DNA of 64,000 nucleotides from SMWN01 sp965221455 (GTDB lineage Bacteria > Pseudomonadota > Gammaproteobacteria > Eutrophobiales > Eutrophobiaceae). Below, piece by piece: positions 53,336 through 62,437 of the stretch. The notes beneath the pieces were generated by a model that was given only the letters and a program-made list of their open reading frames with translations, was not told the origin of the DNA and made no database searches. The position numbers and the translations under genes are program-made. Numbering within the stretch: the first letter of the stretch is position 1; each line of letters opens with the position of its first letter. The stretch covers positions 2,170,001-2,234,000 of the forward strand of contig OZ244890.1 in assembly GCA_965221455.1 (NCBI GenBank), given 5' to 3'.

Positions 53336-53446
53336 ACCCGGATCCCGTGATATTGAATATTGAGTGGAATCCGGGTATACGATTCTACGCCGCTTGTAAG
53401 TAAATTGCACCGTTATCCCAAATGGCATTTTGGATAAACCAACGGT
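53336..53446 (-). promoter_or_regulatory. Structured 5' leader of moaA
   Basis: Between the moaA start and the divergent transporter there are two strong inverted repeats. One has 8-bp perfect arms at 53336-53343 and 53369-53376. The other pairs 53409-53423 with about 53427-53446 (TTATCC with GGATAA, extended by ACCG with CGGT). Leaders of moaA operons in gammaproteobacteria often hold the Moco RNA motif. I cannot confirm that this is one; the position and the hairpins are what can be seen. Confidence 0.35.
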
Positions 53447-53570
53447 TTTGCCGACTTTCAAGGGCTGTTGTTGAGTGCTTATATACTCCCAAACATAGTG
53501 TGTTATATTTGTACTTGATTCACAGTAGTTCATAAATTCAGGAATTAGAAGATCATCCGGCAATATTATT

Positions 53571-53581
53571 GGGGGGGGGGG
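53571..53581 (+). promoter_or_regulatory. G11 tract at the transporter ribosome-binding site
   Basis: Eleven consecutive G lie 5 nt before the ATG at 53587, where the Shine-Dalgarno sequence is expected. Such a tract can serve as ribosome-binding site but is prone to slippage. From the TTG at 53569 the tract is inside the frame, so its length would then also decide the frame. Confidence 0.6.
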
Positions 53582-53586
53582 TAGTT

Positions 53587-55296
53587 ATGACCGATTTTCT
53601 GCTTAAGCACCGCATTGTTGCCAAAGCCGGTTTTAATCGTTGGCTGATTGTGCCTGCCGCCCTGGGTATTCATTTATGCATTGGTTCAGTTTACGCCTGG
53701 AGTTTGTTTAATCCCGCATTAACAAAACGTGTCGGTGTGGTTACTGGTGCAGCAGACGACTGGACTTTAAAAAGTGTTGTATGGGTTTTTACGGTCGCTA
53801 TTGTTTTCCTTGGGTTTGCGGCCGCAATTGCAGGTAAATGGCTGGAGAAAGTCGGTCCGAGAATGGTGGGAGTTGTTGCCGCATTCTGCTGGGGTGGTGG
53901 TTTTATCATTGGCGGCATCGGCATAGTCACGGGTCAACTGTGGTTACTTTATCTGGGATATGGTGTGCTGGGTGGTTGTGGATTGGGCCTGGGCTACGTT
54001 TCACCTGTAAGTACGCTAATACGATGGTTTCCGGATAGACGTGGGATGGCTGCCGGTATGGCGATTATGGGTTTTGGTGGTGGTGCCATGATCGCTAAAT
54101 TTATGATTGATCCTTTAATTGGATTCTATCATCGACTACCTGAGTATTTGGGATCGGTAGACTCACTGAATCTGGTTACAGAGTCCGGGCGTCGGATGGT
54201 GGAAACAGCGGATGGGTTTAAAGAAGTGGTTATCATCGGTGCAAATGATGTAGCCAATATGATTATACAGGGAAAAGAGGGTGTTTACTTACTGGATTCC
54301 GGTACTGTTGGCGTCGCCCAAACATTCTTTACGCTTGGCGCAATCTATTTCGTCATTATGATGTGTGCTGCTTTTGCCTATCGTGTCCCTGCTGAAGGCT
54401 GGAAACCAGAGGGTTGGGAACCGCCGGAAGAGGGTGAGCATCATGGCAAGATGATTACAATGCATAATGTGCATATTGACCAGGCTTTAAAAACTCCCCA
54501 ATTTTACCAGCTTTGGATAGTGCTGTGTTTCAACGTGACAGCAGGTATTGGTGTATTGGCTGTGGCCAAAACCATGATTAGTGAGATTTTTGGTTCGTCA
54601 TTACCCGATGTGGTTGATCTGGAATTTGCTGCAACCTACGTCCTGATGATCAGTGCATTTAATATGGGAGGTCGTTTTTTCTGGGCCAGTATATCGGATT
54701 ATATCGGTCGAAAAATGACGTATTGTATATTCTTTACCCTGGGAATAATTCTTTATACATCGATACCATATATAGCAGCACAGGCAAGTATCAGCCCTTC
54801 GGTGACTTATCTGATCTATTTTTATGCTGCAACGATGATTATATTTACCATGTATGGCGGTGGTTTTGCAACCATCCCCGCATATCTTGCGGACGTGTTC
54901 GGTACTAAATACGTCGGGGGAATTCACGGTCGGCTATTGACGGCATGGAGTACAGCAGGAGTCCTTGGGCCTTTGGCGATTACAACGTTACGTGAGAACG
55001 CAGTGGGTAACGCGATAAACGATCTTGTGCAAAAAGTTGATCCTGTGGTTTTTCAGCAAACTTTTGGTGCCGGTATCGGACAATTGAATGAGTTGATTGC
55101 CGCGAAAACAGTCACGATATCCAAGTTAATGGAAATAATGCCTGAAGGCACAATAGATCCAACAGGAAGTTTATATAATACAACGATGTATCTGATGGCA
55201 GTATTATTGTTTATTGCATTAATTTCCAATGTATTTATGCATCCAGTCAAACCGGAGCATCATATGACTGAGGAAGAGCTTAAGGCAGACGGTTAA
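53587..55296 (+). CDS. OFA-family MFS transporter (oxalate/formate antiporter-like)
   Basis: The 569-residue membrane protein has about 12 transmembrane segments and MFS patterns such as IHLCIGSVYAWSLFNPAL near the start, GLGLGYVSPVSTLIRWFPDR (typical of the OxlT/OFA group), GMAAGMAIMGFGGGAMI and RFFWASISDYIGRK. A long soluble insert (about 175-240) lies between segments 5-6 and 7. ATG 53587 is preferred over TTG 53569. OFA members exchange oxalate, formate or other monocarboxylates. The substrate is not known, but the neighbouring fdhD operon makes formate attractive. It is divergent from moaA. Confidence 0.8.
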   Translation: MTDFLLKHRIVAKAGFNRWLIVPAALGIHLCIGSVYAWSLFNPALTKRVGVVTGAADDWTLKSVVWVFTVAIVFLGFAAAIAGKWLEKVGPRMVGVVAAFCWGGGFIIGGIGIVTGQLWLLYLGYGVLGGCGLGLGYVSPVSTLIRWFPDRRGMAAGMAIMGFGGGAMIAKFMIDPLIGFYHRLPEYLGSVDSLNLVTESGRRMVETADGFKEVVIIGANDVANMIIQGKEGVYLLDSGTVGVAQTFFTLGAIYFVIMMCAAFAYRVPAEGWKPEGWEPPEEGEHHGKMITMHNVHIDQALKTPQFYQLWIVLCFNVTAGIGVLAVAKTMISEIFGSSLPDVVDLEFAATYVLMISAFNMGGRFFWASISDYIGRKMTYCIFFTLGIILYTSIPYIAAQASISPSVTYLIYFYAATMIIFTMYGGGFATIPAYLADVFGTKYVGGIHGRLLTAWSTAGVLGPLAITTLRENAVGNAINDLVQKVDPVVFQQTFGAGIGQLNELIAAKTVTISKLMEIMPEGTIDPTGSLYNTTMYLMAVLLFIALISNVFMHPVKPEHHMTEEELKADG

Positions 55297-55309
55297 ATAA
55301 CAGTACAAT

Positions 55310-55732
55310 CTATTCCCGGTCCCTGAAAGGATATTTAACAAGGCAGACATTATGGTAGCGAGCATCATCTGAAACTCCTTCCCCCAACCATGGTGGTTTT
55401 TCAAACTCCTCATCAGGAGAAGATGTCTATTTCCCGGGTATGCTGTCGTTGACTGACTGTATATCGTATTTTTCGATAACAGGTTTAATACATAAATCAT
55501 TCAGCATAAGCAGTGCATCATGCATCGGTATGGCATATTCAGGTTCAGTTCCGGTAATACCGGGTGTCGCACTCTTGATATTAATGTTGGCTTGTTCATT
55601 CTGAATCCTGATTCTGGTGGAACTGTGCTCGTTGGTTGCCAGATATCCTTGTACAATGCTGGTTTCAGAGTCGATATATGATTGCCAGCTCTCATTGAGG
55701 AGTGAAAATTTGCGTTCTATTTCAATGGCCAT
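55310..55732 (-). pseudogene. CYTH-domain protein, deleted and frameshifted
   Basis: The N-terminal part (AIEIERKFSLLNESW, RIRIQNEQANINIK, IKPVIEKY) has the EIERKF signature of CYTH phosphatases and stops at 55436 after PGK. In another frame from about 55425 down to 55310 the C-terminus SPDEEFEKPPWLGEGVSDDA and YHNVCLVKYPF is readable. About 30 residues in between, normally the EIDxF and AExEL part, are missing. It adjoins the ampG-like gene and overlaps nothing else. Confidence 0.7.
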
Positions 55733-55739
55733 GAAAAGA

Positions 55740-57272
55740 TTATTCAAATTCCAAATGTTTATCAGCTAGCCAAATTACACCTAATACAGGGAGTCCAAGC
55801 ATGGATGCCACAAAAAAGAATTGTGTGTATCCAATACTATCCACGATAGAACCTGAATATCCACCAAGGACTTTGGGTATCAACGTCATCAGTGAACTGA
55901 ATAAGGCATACTGTGTGGCGGTAAAGGAAATATTTGTCAGTTGGGAAAGAAAGGCTATAAAAGCGGCGCTGGCTATACCGGCAGATAAGTTGTCTGCAGA
56001 AATGACAAAATAAAGTAAAGGTATATTGTATCCGTTAATTGCCAGGAGCATAAATAATAAATTTGTTAGCACGGTCAACAGTGCACCGATAAACAATACC
56101 TTCATAACACTGAAATGCATTGCGAAGATCCCTCCTGTAAATCCTCCGATAATCGTCATGATTAAGCCAAAAGTTTTTACGATAGAGGCGATCTCGTTCT
56201 TGCTATAACCCAGATCCTGATAAAATATATTCGCAATTACACCAAGTACAATATCTGATGTACGATATGAACCAATTAAAACGAGTAATATTAACGCGAG
56301 TTTGTACCCATACCGTTTAAAAAAGTCCATGACCGGTGCTGCATAACTTTCGAAGACTGCATTCTTCTCAATAATTCCTGATTTTATACAGAAAAGAGAA
56401 ACAGTCAGGCCCATTAAAATACCAAGAGCAAGACGTATCGTTTCAACTATAAATCCGCCGAGTATTTGGTTTTTGAATAAGTCAGATAAATAATTTTTAT
56501 AATTTGTCGTTACATCTGAGCTTAGATGAAACAATAAAATGAAACTTGTGACTGATAATATAAATACAACCAATAATCTTATATAAGTCTTGTTTGGATA
56601 TTTATTCTCTTTGACCAAATAATGATCGGGCTCACTCACTACAAAAGTAGTGATGACACCCACAAGCATGGTTAAACTCATGATGATATAGGTATTCTGC
56701 CAGGCCGAATAACTGTACGATCCCATTTCCGACCCGAAATAACCGGCAATAAATAGACTGCCTGCACCCGCGGTAATCATACCCAGGCGGTAACCCGCAA
56801 CATATGATGATGCCATCAGAGCTTGTAATTCTGAAGACGCCGATTCAATTCTGTAAGCATCGATAACGATATCTTGTGTTGCTGATGAAAAACCCAATAG
56901 CACCGCAGATAAAGCCATGAATTTTAGTTGTTCTGTCCCTGCTGAAGGATCCGTCAAACTCATTAGAATGATCGAACACATAATGACGAGCTGAGACGAC
57001 AAAATCCAGGCTCTTCTTCTGCCGAGTAGTCGAGTTAAATATGGAATAGGCGAACAATCAGATAAGGGTGCCCATAAAAATTTGAACGAATAACCCAGTG
57101 CCGCCCAGCTGAATAATGTGGTTGTTGATCGATCAACGCCGGCTTCGCGGAGCCAAAGACCTAAAGATGAGAAGATTAATAATAGTGGAATACCCGCAGA
57201 AAAACCAAAAAATAACATGGTGACGACACGAGGATGAGAAAATGCGCGGAGACTGCCTTGCCAGCTATTCAC
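55740..57272 (-). CDS. ampG: AmpG-like muropeptide MFS permease
   Basis: The 510-residue membrane protein has about 14 hydrophobic segments. The start is that of AmpG: FGFSAGIPLLLIFSSLGLWL, REAGVDRSTTTLFSW, KFLWAPLSD and LLGRRRAWILSSQ; then SATQDIVIDAYRIE. AmpG imports anhydro-muropeptides from the periplasm for cell-wall recycling. The gene is 8 bp from the CYTH pseudogene start. The family assignment is strong, the exact substrate less so. Confidence 0.85.
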   Translation of the reverse strand: MNSWQGSLRAFSHPRVVTMLFFGFSAGIPLLLIFSSLGLWLREAGVDRSTTTLFSWAALGYSFKFLWAPLSDCSPIPYLTRLLGRRRAWILSSQLVIMCSIILMSLTDPSAGTEQLKFMALSAVLLGFSSATQDIVIDAYRIESASSELQALMASSYVAGYRLGMITAGAGSLFIAGYFGSEMGSYSYSAWQNTYIIMSLTMLVGVITTFVVSEPDHYLVKENKYPNKTYIRLLVVFILSVTSFILLFHLSSDVTTNYKNYLSDLFKNQILGGFIVETIRLALGILMGLTVSLFCIKSGIIEKNAVFESYAAPVMDFFKRYGYKLALILLVLIGSYRTSDIVLGVIANIFYQDLGYSKNEIASIVKTFGLIMTIIGGFTGGIFAMHFSVMKVLFIGALLTVLTNLLFMLLAINGYNIPLLYFVISADNLSAGIASAAFIAFLSQLTNISFTATQYALFSSLMTLIPKVLGGYSGSIVDSIGYTQFFFVASMLGLPVLGVIWLADKHLEFE

Positions 57273-57293
57273 TAGATAAGATGATTGATTATC

Positions 57294-59369
57294 TTAATCC
57301 AACTCTCGGGCGACCCTGATACCGACATGATCATAGTCGGCATCTGATTTAAGTTTATCTCTTTTGGCACTTCTGATGGATTGTGCCGGACTGATGTATG
57401 ATCCACCTCTTACATTTCTGTATGTACAGTCACCGCCTTGCCAAACTTCATTGTCGCCCGGAGCGCCGTCATAATTTTTATGCCAGCAATCACCGACCCA
57501 TTCGGCGACATTACCGGCGGTATCATGAATTCCAAATGGATTGGCTTCGAAACTACCGATTTTTGCCGGTTTACGTGGATCCAGACCGGTTTCGCAACCG
57601 AAACAGTGTGCCCTGTTGGGTTCTTCATCATAGCCCCACCAAAACGACGCTTTCTTGCCACTGGAAGCGGCATACTCCCATTCACTTTCACTCAGTAATC
57701 GATATTTTTTGCCTGTCTGTTCAGAAAGCCATTTCGCATAATAGTAGGCATCATCCCATTTTACGAATATGACAGGATGTGTTTCTCGATTCGCATAAAG
57801 ACTATCAGGTGTTTCACGTTTTTTTGCAATGGCGAATCTATCATATTCGGCAAACGTAATTTCGTATTTACTGATTGCGAATGACTTGATATTCACGGTG
57901 TGTCTGGGCCTTTCATTGGCAATACGGGAAGAGGCTGAACTCCCCATTTCAAATGAACCCGCAGGAATGACGACCATCACAGGTGACTTCCCACCATCTT
58001 TTAAGTCGTCCTGAAATTCTTTTTTGCCCGCTGCAACAGGTTCTACCACCGCTTGTGCTACCGTGTCGGGCCTGGGAGCGGGGGCAGGCGCGGGAGTAGT
58101 CGCAGATTCCGGGATTGTTTCCTCTACTGCTGTGATGGTTTCTTCATCTGACTCTTCCACGATCCCGGCGTTTTCCTCTGCAGAGGAGTCCTGGCTGATT
58201 GCCGCATCAGATATGGCTTCATCTATCGCTTCATCGACAGCTATTTCTTCAGAAATAATCGGGTCACTTGGCCTATCAGTTTTTGTGCTGCCGAATATGA
58301 AATAGCCGCTGACGATAAGCGCGACAAATACGCTTGCTGCAATACCGATAAACAAACCGGTTTTACTTTTTTCAGCATCGCCACGGGTTGTACTGTCGGC
58401 ACTCGCAAGCGTCTCCACAGGGCTGACAGCAGGCGTTGAATCAGTGCTTTCAGTCGGTACTTTTGCCGCAATTTCCGCTTCGACTGATTCGGGAACAGTT
58501 GCATCCTTATTAGTCCCGGATGAAGTTTCTGTATCGGCGGCGGCATCTGTATGGCCCGGCGTTGTAATATCATCGTCATCGTCTTCTAAAACATCCGGTG
58601 TACTCTGATTGCTGTCAACAATCTTGACGACAACAGCGGTTGCATTATCCTGTCTGGGAACTGCTGCATCTTCAACTGCATCCATCAAGGCATCGGCGCA
58701 TTCCTTGGGTGAATCGCCCCAGTCTGTGTATTGAATAATTTTGCCTTCGCTCAAGGTGTCCAGACCATCGGAACAGACAACCAGCTTATCATTGTGCTCA
58801 AGAGTAAAAGGTGTTGTCGGGCAGTCTATCTCCGCGATCTCCCCACCCGTTATAGCACTCATCAGCATGTTTCTGGCCAATCCTGGTTCGGCCTCCACAG
58901 GTGTACCTGCGGCTTTCATTCTATCGAGAAAGCCACCATAACTATGGTCGTCGTTTAATTTGATAAGTTTTCTGTCTCGCAGTAGATATAAATGGCTATC
59001 ACCGACACTGAGCCACCATACTTTTCCCCCTTCTATAATTACGCTGACAAAGGTACACCCCATACCATCAAGGGCAGGCGTTTCCTTAATTGTTTCAGTG
59101 ATGGAATCATTCGCCTTTAATATACTCGTACTCAGTGCTTTCGACGGATCATCTCCCGGGTAAAGAGAAGTGACGGATTTGTTGAACGCTTGAACGGCCA
59201 TATTGCTGGCCACGTTTCCAGCAGCGTGCCCGCCCATGCCATCGGCAACGATAACTAAAGCACTGGGATTGCCGTCTGTATCCGTAAGGTTGGTAATCAG
59301 GAAAGCATCTTCCTGGTAATCACGGTCACCATCAATCTGCGCACCTGCTAGATCTGCCCGAAAAGTCAT
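57294..59369 (-). CDS. PP2C phosphatase-TM-FGE-like fusion protein
   Basis: The 691-residue protein starts with a PP2C Ser/Thr phosphatase (1-255): RDYQEDAF, VADGMGGHAAGN, SVGDSHLYLLRD, VVCSDGLDTL and RQDNATAVVV, all metal-binding motifs present. A polar Thr/Ser/Glu-rich linker, a membrane helix (GLFIGIAASVFVALIVSGYF, near 345) and a Pro/Glu-rich linker follow. The C-terminal domain (about 455-691) is FGE/sulfatase-modifying-factor-like (IPAGSFEMGS, SESEWEYAA, DTAGNVAEWVGDCW, NVRGGSY). The active cysteines of true FGE, expected after GGSY, are absent (ISPAQS), so it is likely a binding domain in the periplasm. It may signal with kinases outside this window. Confidence 0.8.
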   Translation of the reverse strand: MTFRADLAGAQIDGDRDYQEDAFLITNLTDTDGNPSALVIVADGMGGHAAGNVASNMAVQAFNKSVTSLYPGDDPSKALSTSILKANDSITETIKETPALDGMGCTFVSVIIEGGKVWWLSVGDSHLYLLRDRKLIKLNDDHSYGGFLDRMKAAGTPVEAEPGLARNMLMSAITGGEIAEIDCPTTPFTLEHNDKLVVCSDGLDTLSEGKIIQYTDWGDSPKECADALMDAVEDAAVPRQDNATAVVVKIVDSNQSTPDVLEDDDDDITTPGHTDAAADTETSSGTNKDATVPESVEAEIAAKVPTESTDSTPAVSPVETLASADSTTRGDAEKSKTGLFIGIAASVFVALIVSGYFIFGSTKTDRPSDPIISEEIAVDEAIDEAISDAAISQDSSAEENAGIVEESDEETITAVEETIPESATTPAPAPAPRPDTVAQAVVEPVAAGKKEFQDDLKDGGKSPVMVVIPAGSFEMGSSASSRIANERPRHTVNIKSFAISKYEITFAEYDRFAIAKKRETPDSLYANRETHPVIFVKWDDAYYYAKWLSEQTGKKYRLLSESEWEYAASSGKKASFWWGYDEEPNRAHCFGCETGLDPRKPAKIGSFEANPFGIHDTAGNVAEWVGDCWHKNYDGAPGDNEVWQGGDCTYRNVRGGSYISPAQSIRSAKRDKLKSDADYDHVGIRVARELD

Positions 59370-60125
59370 TACCTTATATAACTCAGATGGTTGGTTTTTA
59401 TGGATATCATCAATTTACAATTTTGAATAACCGGTTACCCATAATAGATTACTCATATATGATACAGTTCTTTAAGTTTATTCCAACAAATCAGCCGCAT
59501 CGAAACAAAGCGGCTTCCCCACCGATCCTACCAGTGATTGTGTGTATTACAAAATAAATTACTGATTTCCAGAGTAAAATTTCACCCCTGAATTTGAGGT
59601 ATTTAGGCAGTTGAAGCAATGGAAAATATCAAGTAAAAAACCCGAGTTGTTATGTGTCGGGATTAAGGAATAAACCATATTGCGAATTTCATCATGAATG
59701 TCGCATTACAAGACAACTGAAGCTATTTTTTTAATATGTGAATAATCAAAAATGGAAGACCTTCCGGGCGTAAACTTTACTGACATGCCTTATTAGTTGC
59801 GGCAAACGTGATGGAATAACGCTAAGGACACAAAATAATCAGGCCGTCATTATCATCTGCGGTAGTGCGATTTTGAAAAGAACCGTGCAAACTTCGAAGA
59901 TATGTCTATCATGACTCGTGGAAATTGATGGGATAATTACCTGCACACAGCTCGTCGAATTGCCGCATTAGGTCGAATCGTTAGTGATACAGTCGGTTAC
60001 GCAGTCAAGACCAATTAGTGATACCTGTGTCAAAATGATGACAAGGGGTATTCTATTGGCGAAGTCGCAGGCAGTCGCTGACAAACACCGGAAACGTACA
60101 CATCTTCTTACAATCAACACACATT
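59370..60125. other. Gene-free intergenic region
   Basis: These 756 bp lie between the divergent PP2C fusion gene and the antiporter gene. All frames are interrupted. I see no RNA gene, no IS end and no clear repeat; short inverted repeats such as CCCGA-N14-TCGGG near 59642 are weak. Promoters of both flanking genes should lie at its edges. Confidence 0.6.
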
Positions 60126-61295
60126 ATGCATGAAAATACAATCGTCTATTCAATATTCCTGGTCTTTACCGGAGCCGCTGTGTTCGCGACTTTGTCACTG
60201 TTCACTCGTCAGGCGATGATTGTCGGTTATATTGTTCTTGGTATTTTGTTGGGTCCCTGGGGAGTTGCCTTGATCAATGACGTGAACCTGGTTACGGATC
60301 TTTCCAAAATCGGCATTATATTTCTACTTTATCTACTCGGCCTTGACCTTTTGCCGAGGAGATTGATGACAATGCTGGGTGAAGCCTTAAAAGTCACATT
60401 GATCAGCTCCGCCATATTTGCATTCCTGGGTTATTTAATCGGTATGATATTTGGGTATTCAGCATCAGAATCAATGTTGATTGCGGTGGTGACCATGTTT
60501 TCAAGTACGATTATCGGTTTAAAACTTTTACCGACAACAACATTACATCATAAACATATCGGACAGATTATTATCAGTATTTTGTTAATTCAGGATTTAA
60601 TTGCAATTATCACTCTTTTGCTACTCAAGGGTTACGGAAAAGGTGATGATCTTGTTATGGATATTATCTTTCAGTTGTGTGCATTACCTGTCTTGATTTT
60701 TATCGCGTGGCTGATACAACGTTATATATTGATTAAGCTGATTATTAAATATGACCAGATCCACGAATACATTTTTTTGTTAGCCATCTCCTGGTGTTTG
60801 GGTATCGCAGAGCTTGCAAACTTGATAGGGTTATCGCACGAAATTGGAGCTTTTGTTGCAGGTGTATCCCTGGCATCCAGCCCAATAGCGTTATTTATTA
60901 CTGACAGGTTAAAACCATTACGTGATTTTTTTCTGATCATATTTTTCTTTTCATTAGGTGCGGGATTTAATATAGGCCTGTTGGCTGAGCTGATATTTCC
61001 GGCCTCGCTGCTGGCGATATTGGTAGTTGTCATTAAGCCTGTGGTATTTGCTTTTCTGTTAAAGAAAGCGGGAGAGAAAAAACATATATCAAGAGAAGTC
61101 GGTTTCAGGTTGGGGCAGATTAGTGAATTTTCATTATTGATTGCCGTTTTGGCAGTACAGTCCCGATTTATTAGTGAAATAACATCAAACATGATCCAGT
61201 TGGCCACTTTAATCACATTTATCATATCTTCTTTCATTATTGTTAGAAGTTATCCAACCCCGATTGCAGTCCGGGATAAACTTAGACGCGATTAA
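60126..61295 (+). CDS. CPA2-family cation:proton antiporter (KefB-like membrane domain)
   Basis: The 389-residue protein has about 12 transmembrane segments in the Na/H exchanger fold. Visible motifs are GYIVLGILLGP in the first half, LLYLLGLDLLPRRL, the ion-site region SILLIQDLIAII with the essential Asp, ISHEIGAFVAG-like LSHEIGAFVAGVSLASSP and a late LGQISEFSLLIAVLAV. Unlike KefB/KefC there is no C-terminal TrkA-N (NAD-binding) domain, so it is the short form. It exchanges K or Na for protons across the inner membrane. The next gene starts 8 bp later. Confidence 0.85.
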   Translation: MHENTIVYSIFLVFTGAAVFATLSLFTRQAMIVGYIVLGILLGPWGVALINDVNLVTDLSKIGIIFLLYLLGLDLLPRRLMTMLGEALKVTLISSAIFAFLGYLIGMIFGYSASESMLIAVVTMFSSTIIGLKLLPTTTLHHKHIGQIIISILLIQDLIAIITLLLLKGYGKGDDLVMDIIFQLCALPVLIFIAWLIQRYILIKLIIKYDQIHEYIFLLAISWCLGIAELANLIGLSHEIGAFVAGVSLASSPIALFITDRLKPLRDFFLIIFFFSLGAGFNIGLLAELIFPASLLAILVVVIKPVVFAFLLKKAGEKKHISREVGFRLGQISEFSLLIAVLAVQSRFISEITSNMIQLATLITFIISSFIIVRSYPTPIAVRDKLRRD

Positions 61296-61303
61296 ATTTA
61301 TAA

Positions 61304-61777
61304 ATGACCAAACCATTAAGAATAACCTTGATTGGACTATGTATTATTTCGGTGTTTTTGGGTTTATTTGTGGTCGGGGATTATTTCGGCTTGTTTGGGT
61401 TAAAAAAATATCTCGTACTGGATTTTATCGAATCATCGTTTAAACCGGTAACAAAAAGGTCCGGGGCGCCGATTCCGGATGTGAAAATAAAATGTTTTCA
61501 AAAAGGCAATGAAAATGCCTGCACACAAAAAGCAAGTCGCACGACAGGGATTATTATCGCCAGAATCCCCGTGCAGAAACTCATTTGGGAATCCTTGCTA
61601 TTCAGGAGTAAGGAAGAATTGGTGGCGACGAATGATCCGGAAATACATATCATGTTCATACATTACGATTATAAAAATCCTGTTGCGACATTCACTGTTC
61701 AAAATTTATACAATCAACCGGTATCAAAACACCGGGTAATAATGGAAAGAAAATTTTTAGAGATCGAAGATGAGTGA
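61304..61777 (+). CDS. Hypothetical membrane-anchored protein
   Basis: The 157-residue protein has one N-terminal membrane helix (ITLIGLCIISVFLGLFVVGD) and a soluble, strand-rich part with two Cys (KCFQKGNENACTQ) outside the cytoplasm. It starts 8 bp after the antiporter gene and overlaps the next gene by 8 bp, so the three form one operon. No family is recognised. It might assist the antiporter or the redox protein that follows. Confidence 0.6.
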   Translation: MTKPLRITLIGLCIISVFLGLFVVGDYFGLFGLKKYLVLDFIESSFKPVTKRSGAPIPDVKIKCFQKGNENACTQKASRTTGIIIARIPVQKLIWESLLFRSKEELVATNDPEIHIMFIHYDYKNPVATFTVQNLYNQPVSKHRVIMERKFLEIEDE

Positions 61778-62396
61778 TGCACTTGATTATCTACTAAAAG
61801 TTCGTCCGCAGGCAATGAACTCATATTTTGATTTTATCAAAATATCCGCCGGATCACTGGACATGAAAACACGGGCAATCATCTCCGTAATCACCAAAGT
61901 TGAGAAGCAGACAGAAACAGGTTTAAAACAATATCTAAAAAGGGCATTGCAGGAGGGCGTCGCTGCTGATGAAATCCTTGATGCGCTATTTGTCGCCTTT
62001 CCAACATTGGGTTTAACCAAAATTGTCTGGGCCATAGATATTATTTTAAAGATGGAACTTCCAGAATTTTCTCCAGAAGCATTAGACCAAAAAAAAAGCT
62101 GGCACGATGTAATAGCAGTGAATGAATTAAAAGATAAAGAAGTGATTCATGTTCAGGTAGATCGCCGTGATTTATTTATTTACACAGAAGACGAGGCTAT
62201 CAAGGTTTTTGATAGTCACTGCCCGCATCAGGCAACAAATATTCCTGCATCAGCATTAGAGGGATGTACATTGACATGCCCGACACATGGATGGAAATTT
62301 GATGCCACAAACGGAGAATGTATTGAGCGTGGTAACCAGCCACTCAATCTGTTTGAGAATAGAGTGATGGGCGGTCGTTTGGAAGTGATCTGGTAG
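61770..62396 (+). CDS. CMD-like domain fused to Rieske [2Fe-2S] domain
   Basis: The 208-residue protein has an N-terminal helical part (1-95) with MKTRAIISVITKVEKQTETG and GVAADEILDALFVAFPTLGL, which resembles the carboxymuconolactone decarboxylase/AhpD fold but lacks its CxxC. The C-terminal part (110-208) is a Rieske ferredoxin domain with cluster ligands in HCPHQATN and CPTHGWKFDATNG (C-x-H...C-x2-H). Such Rieske domains pass electrons at low to medium potential. The fusion is unusual. It overlaps the upstream gene by 8 bp. Confidence 0.75.
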   Translation: MSDALDYLLKVRPQAMNSYFDFIKISAGSLDMKTRAIISVITKVEKQTETGLKQYLKRALQEGVAADEILDALFVAFPTLGLTKIVWAIDIILKMELPEFSPEALDQKKSWHDVIAVNELKDKEVIHVQVDRRDLFIYTEDEAIKVFDSHCPHQATNIPASALEGCTLTCPTHGWKFDATNGECIERGNQPLNLFENRVMGGRLEVIW

Positions 62397-62437
62397 TTTT
62401 AATTAATGGTCGAACTGAAGGGATGGTATTGTTCCAT

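Noticed and set aside
53330..53563. Minus-strand frame of 77 codons upstream of moaA
   Set aside because: It lies across the hairpin-rich leader and transporter promoter, has no recognisable domain and no good ribosome-binding site.
59880..60020. Possible degenerate IS3 orfB motif (TRGN stop WDNY)
   Set aside because: Only about eight residues resemble RGNCWDNA and the following sequence does not continue the family; it is compatible with chance.
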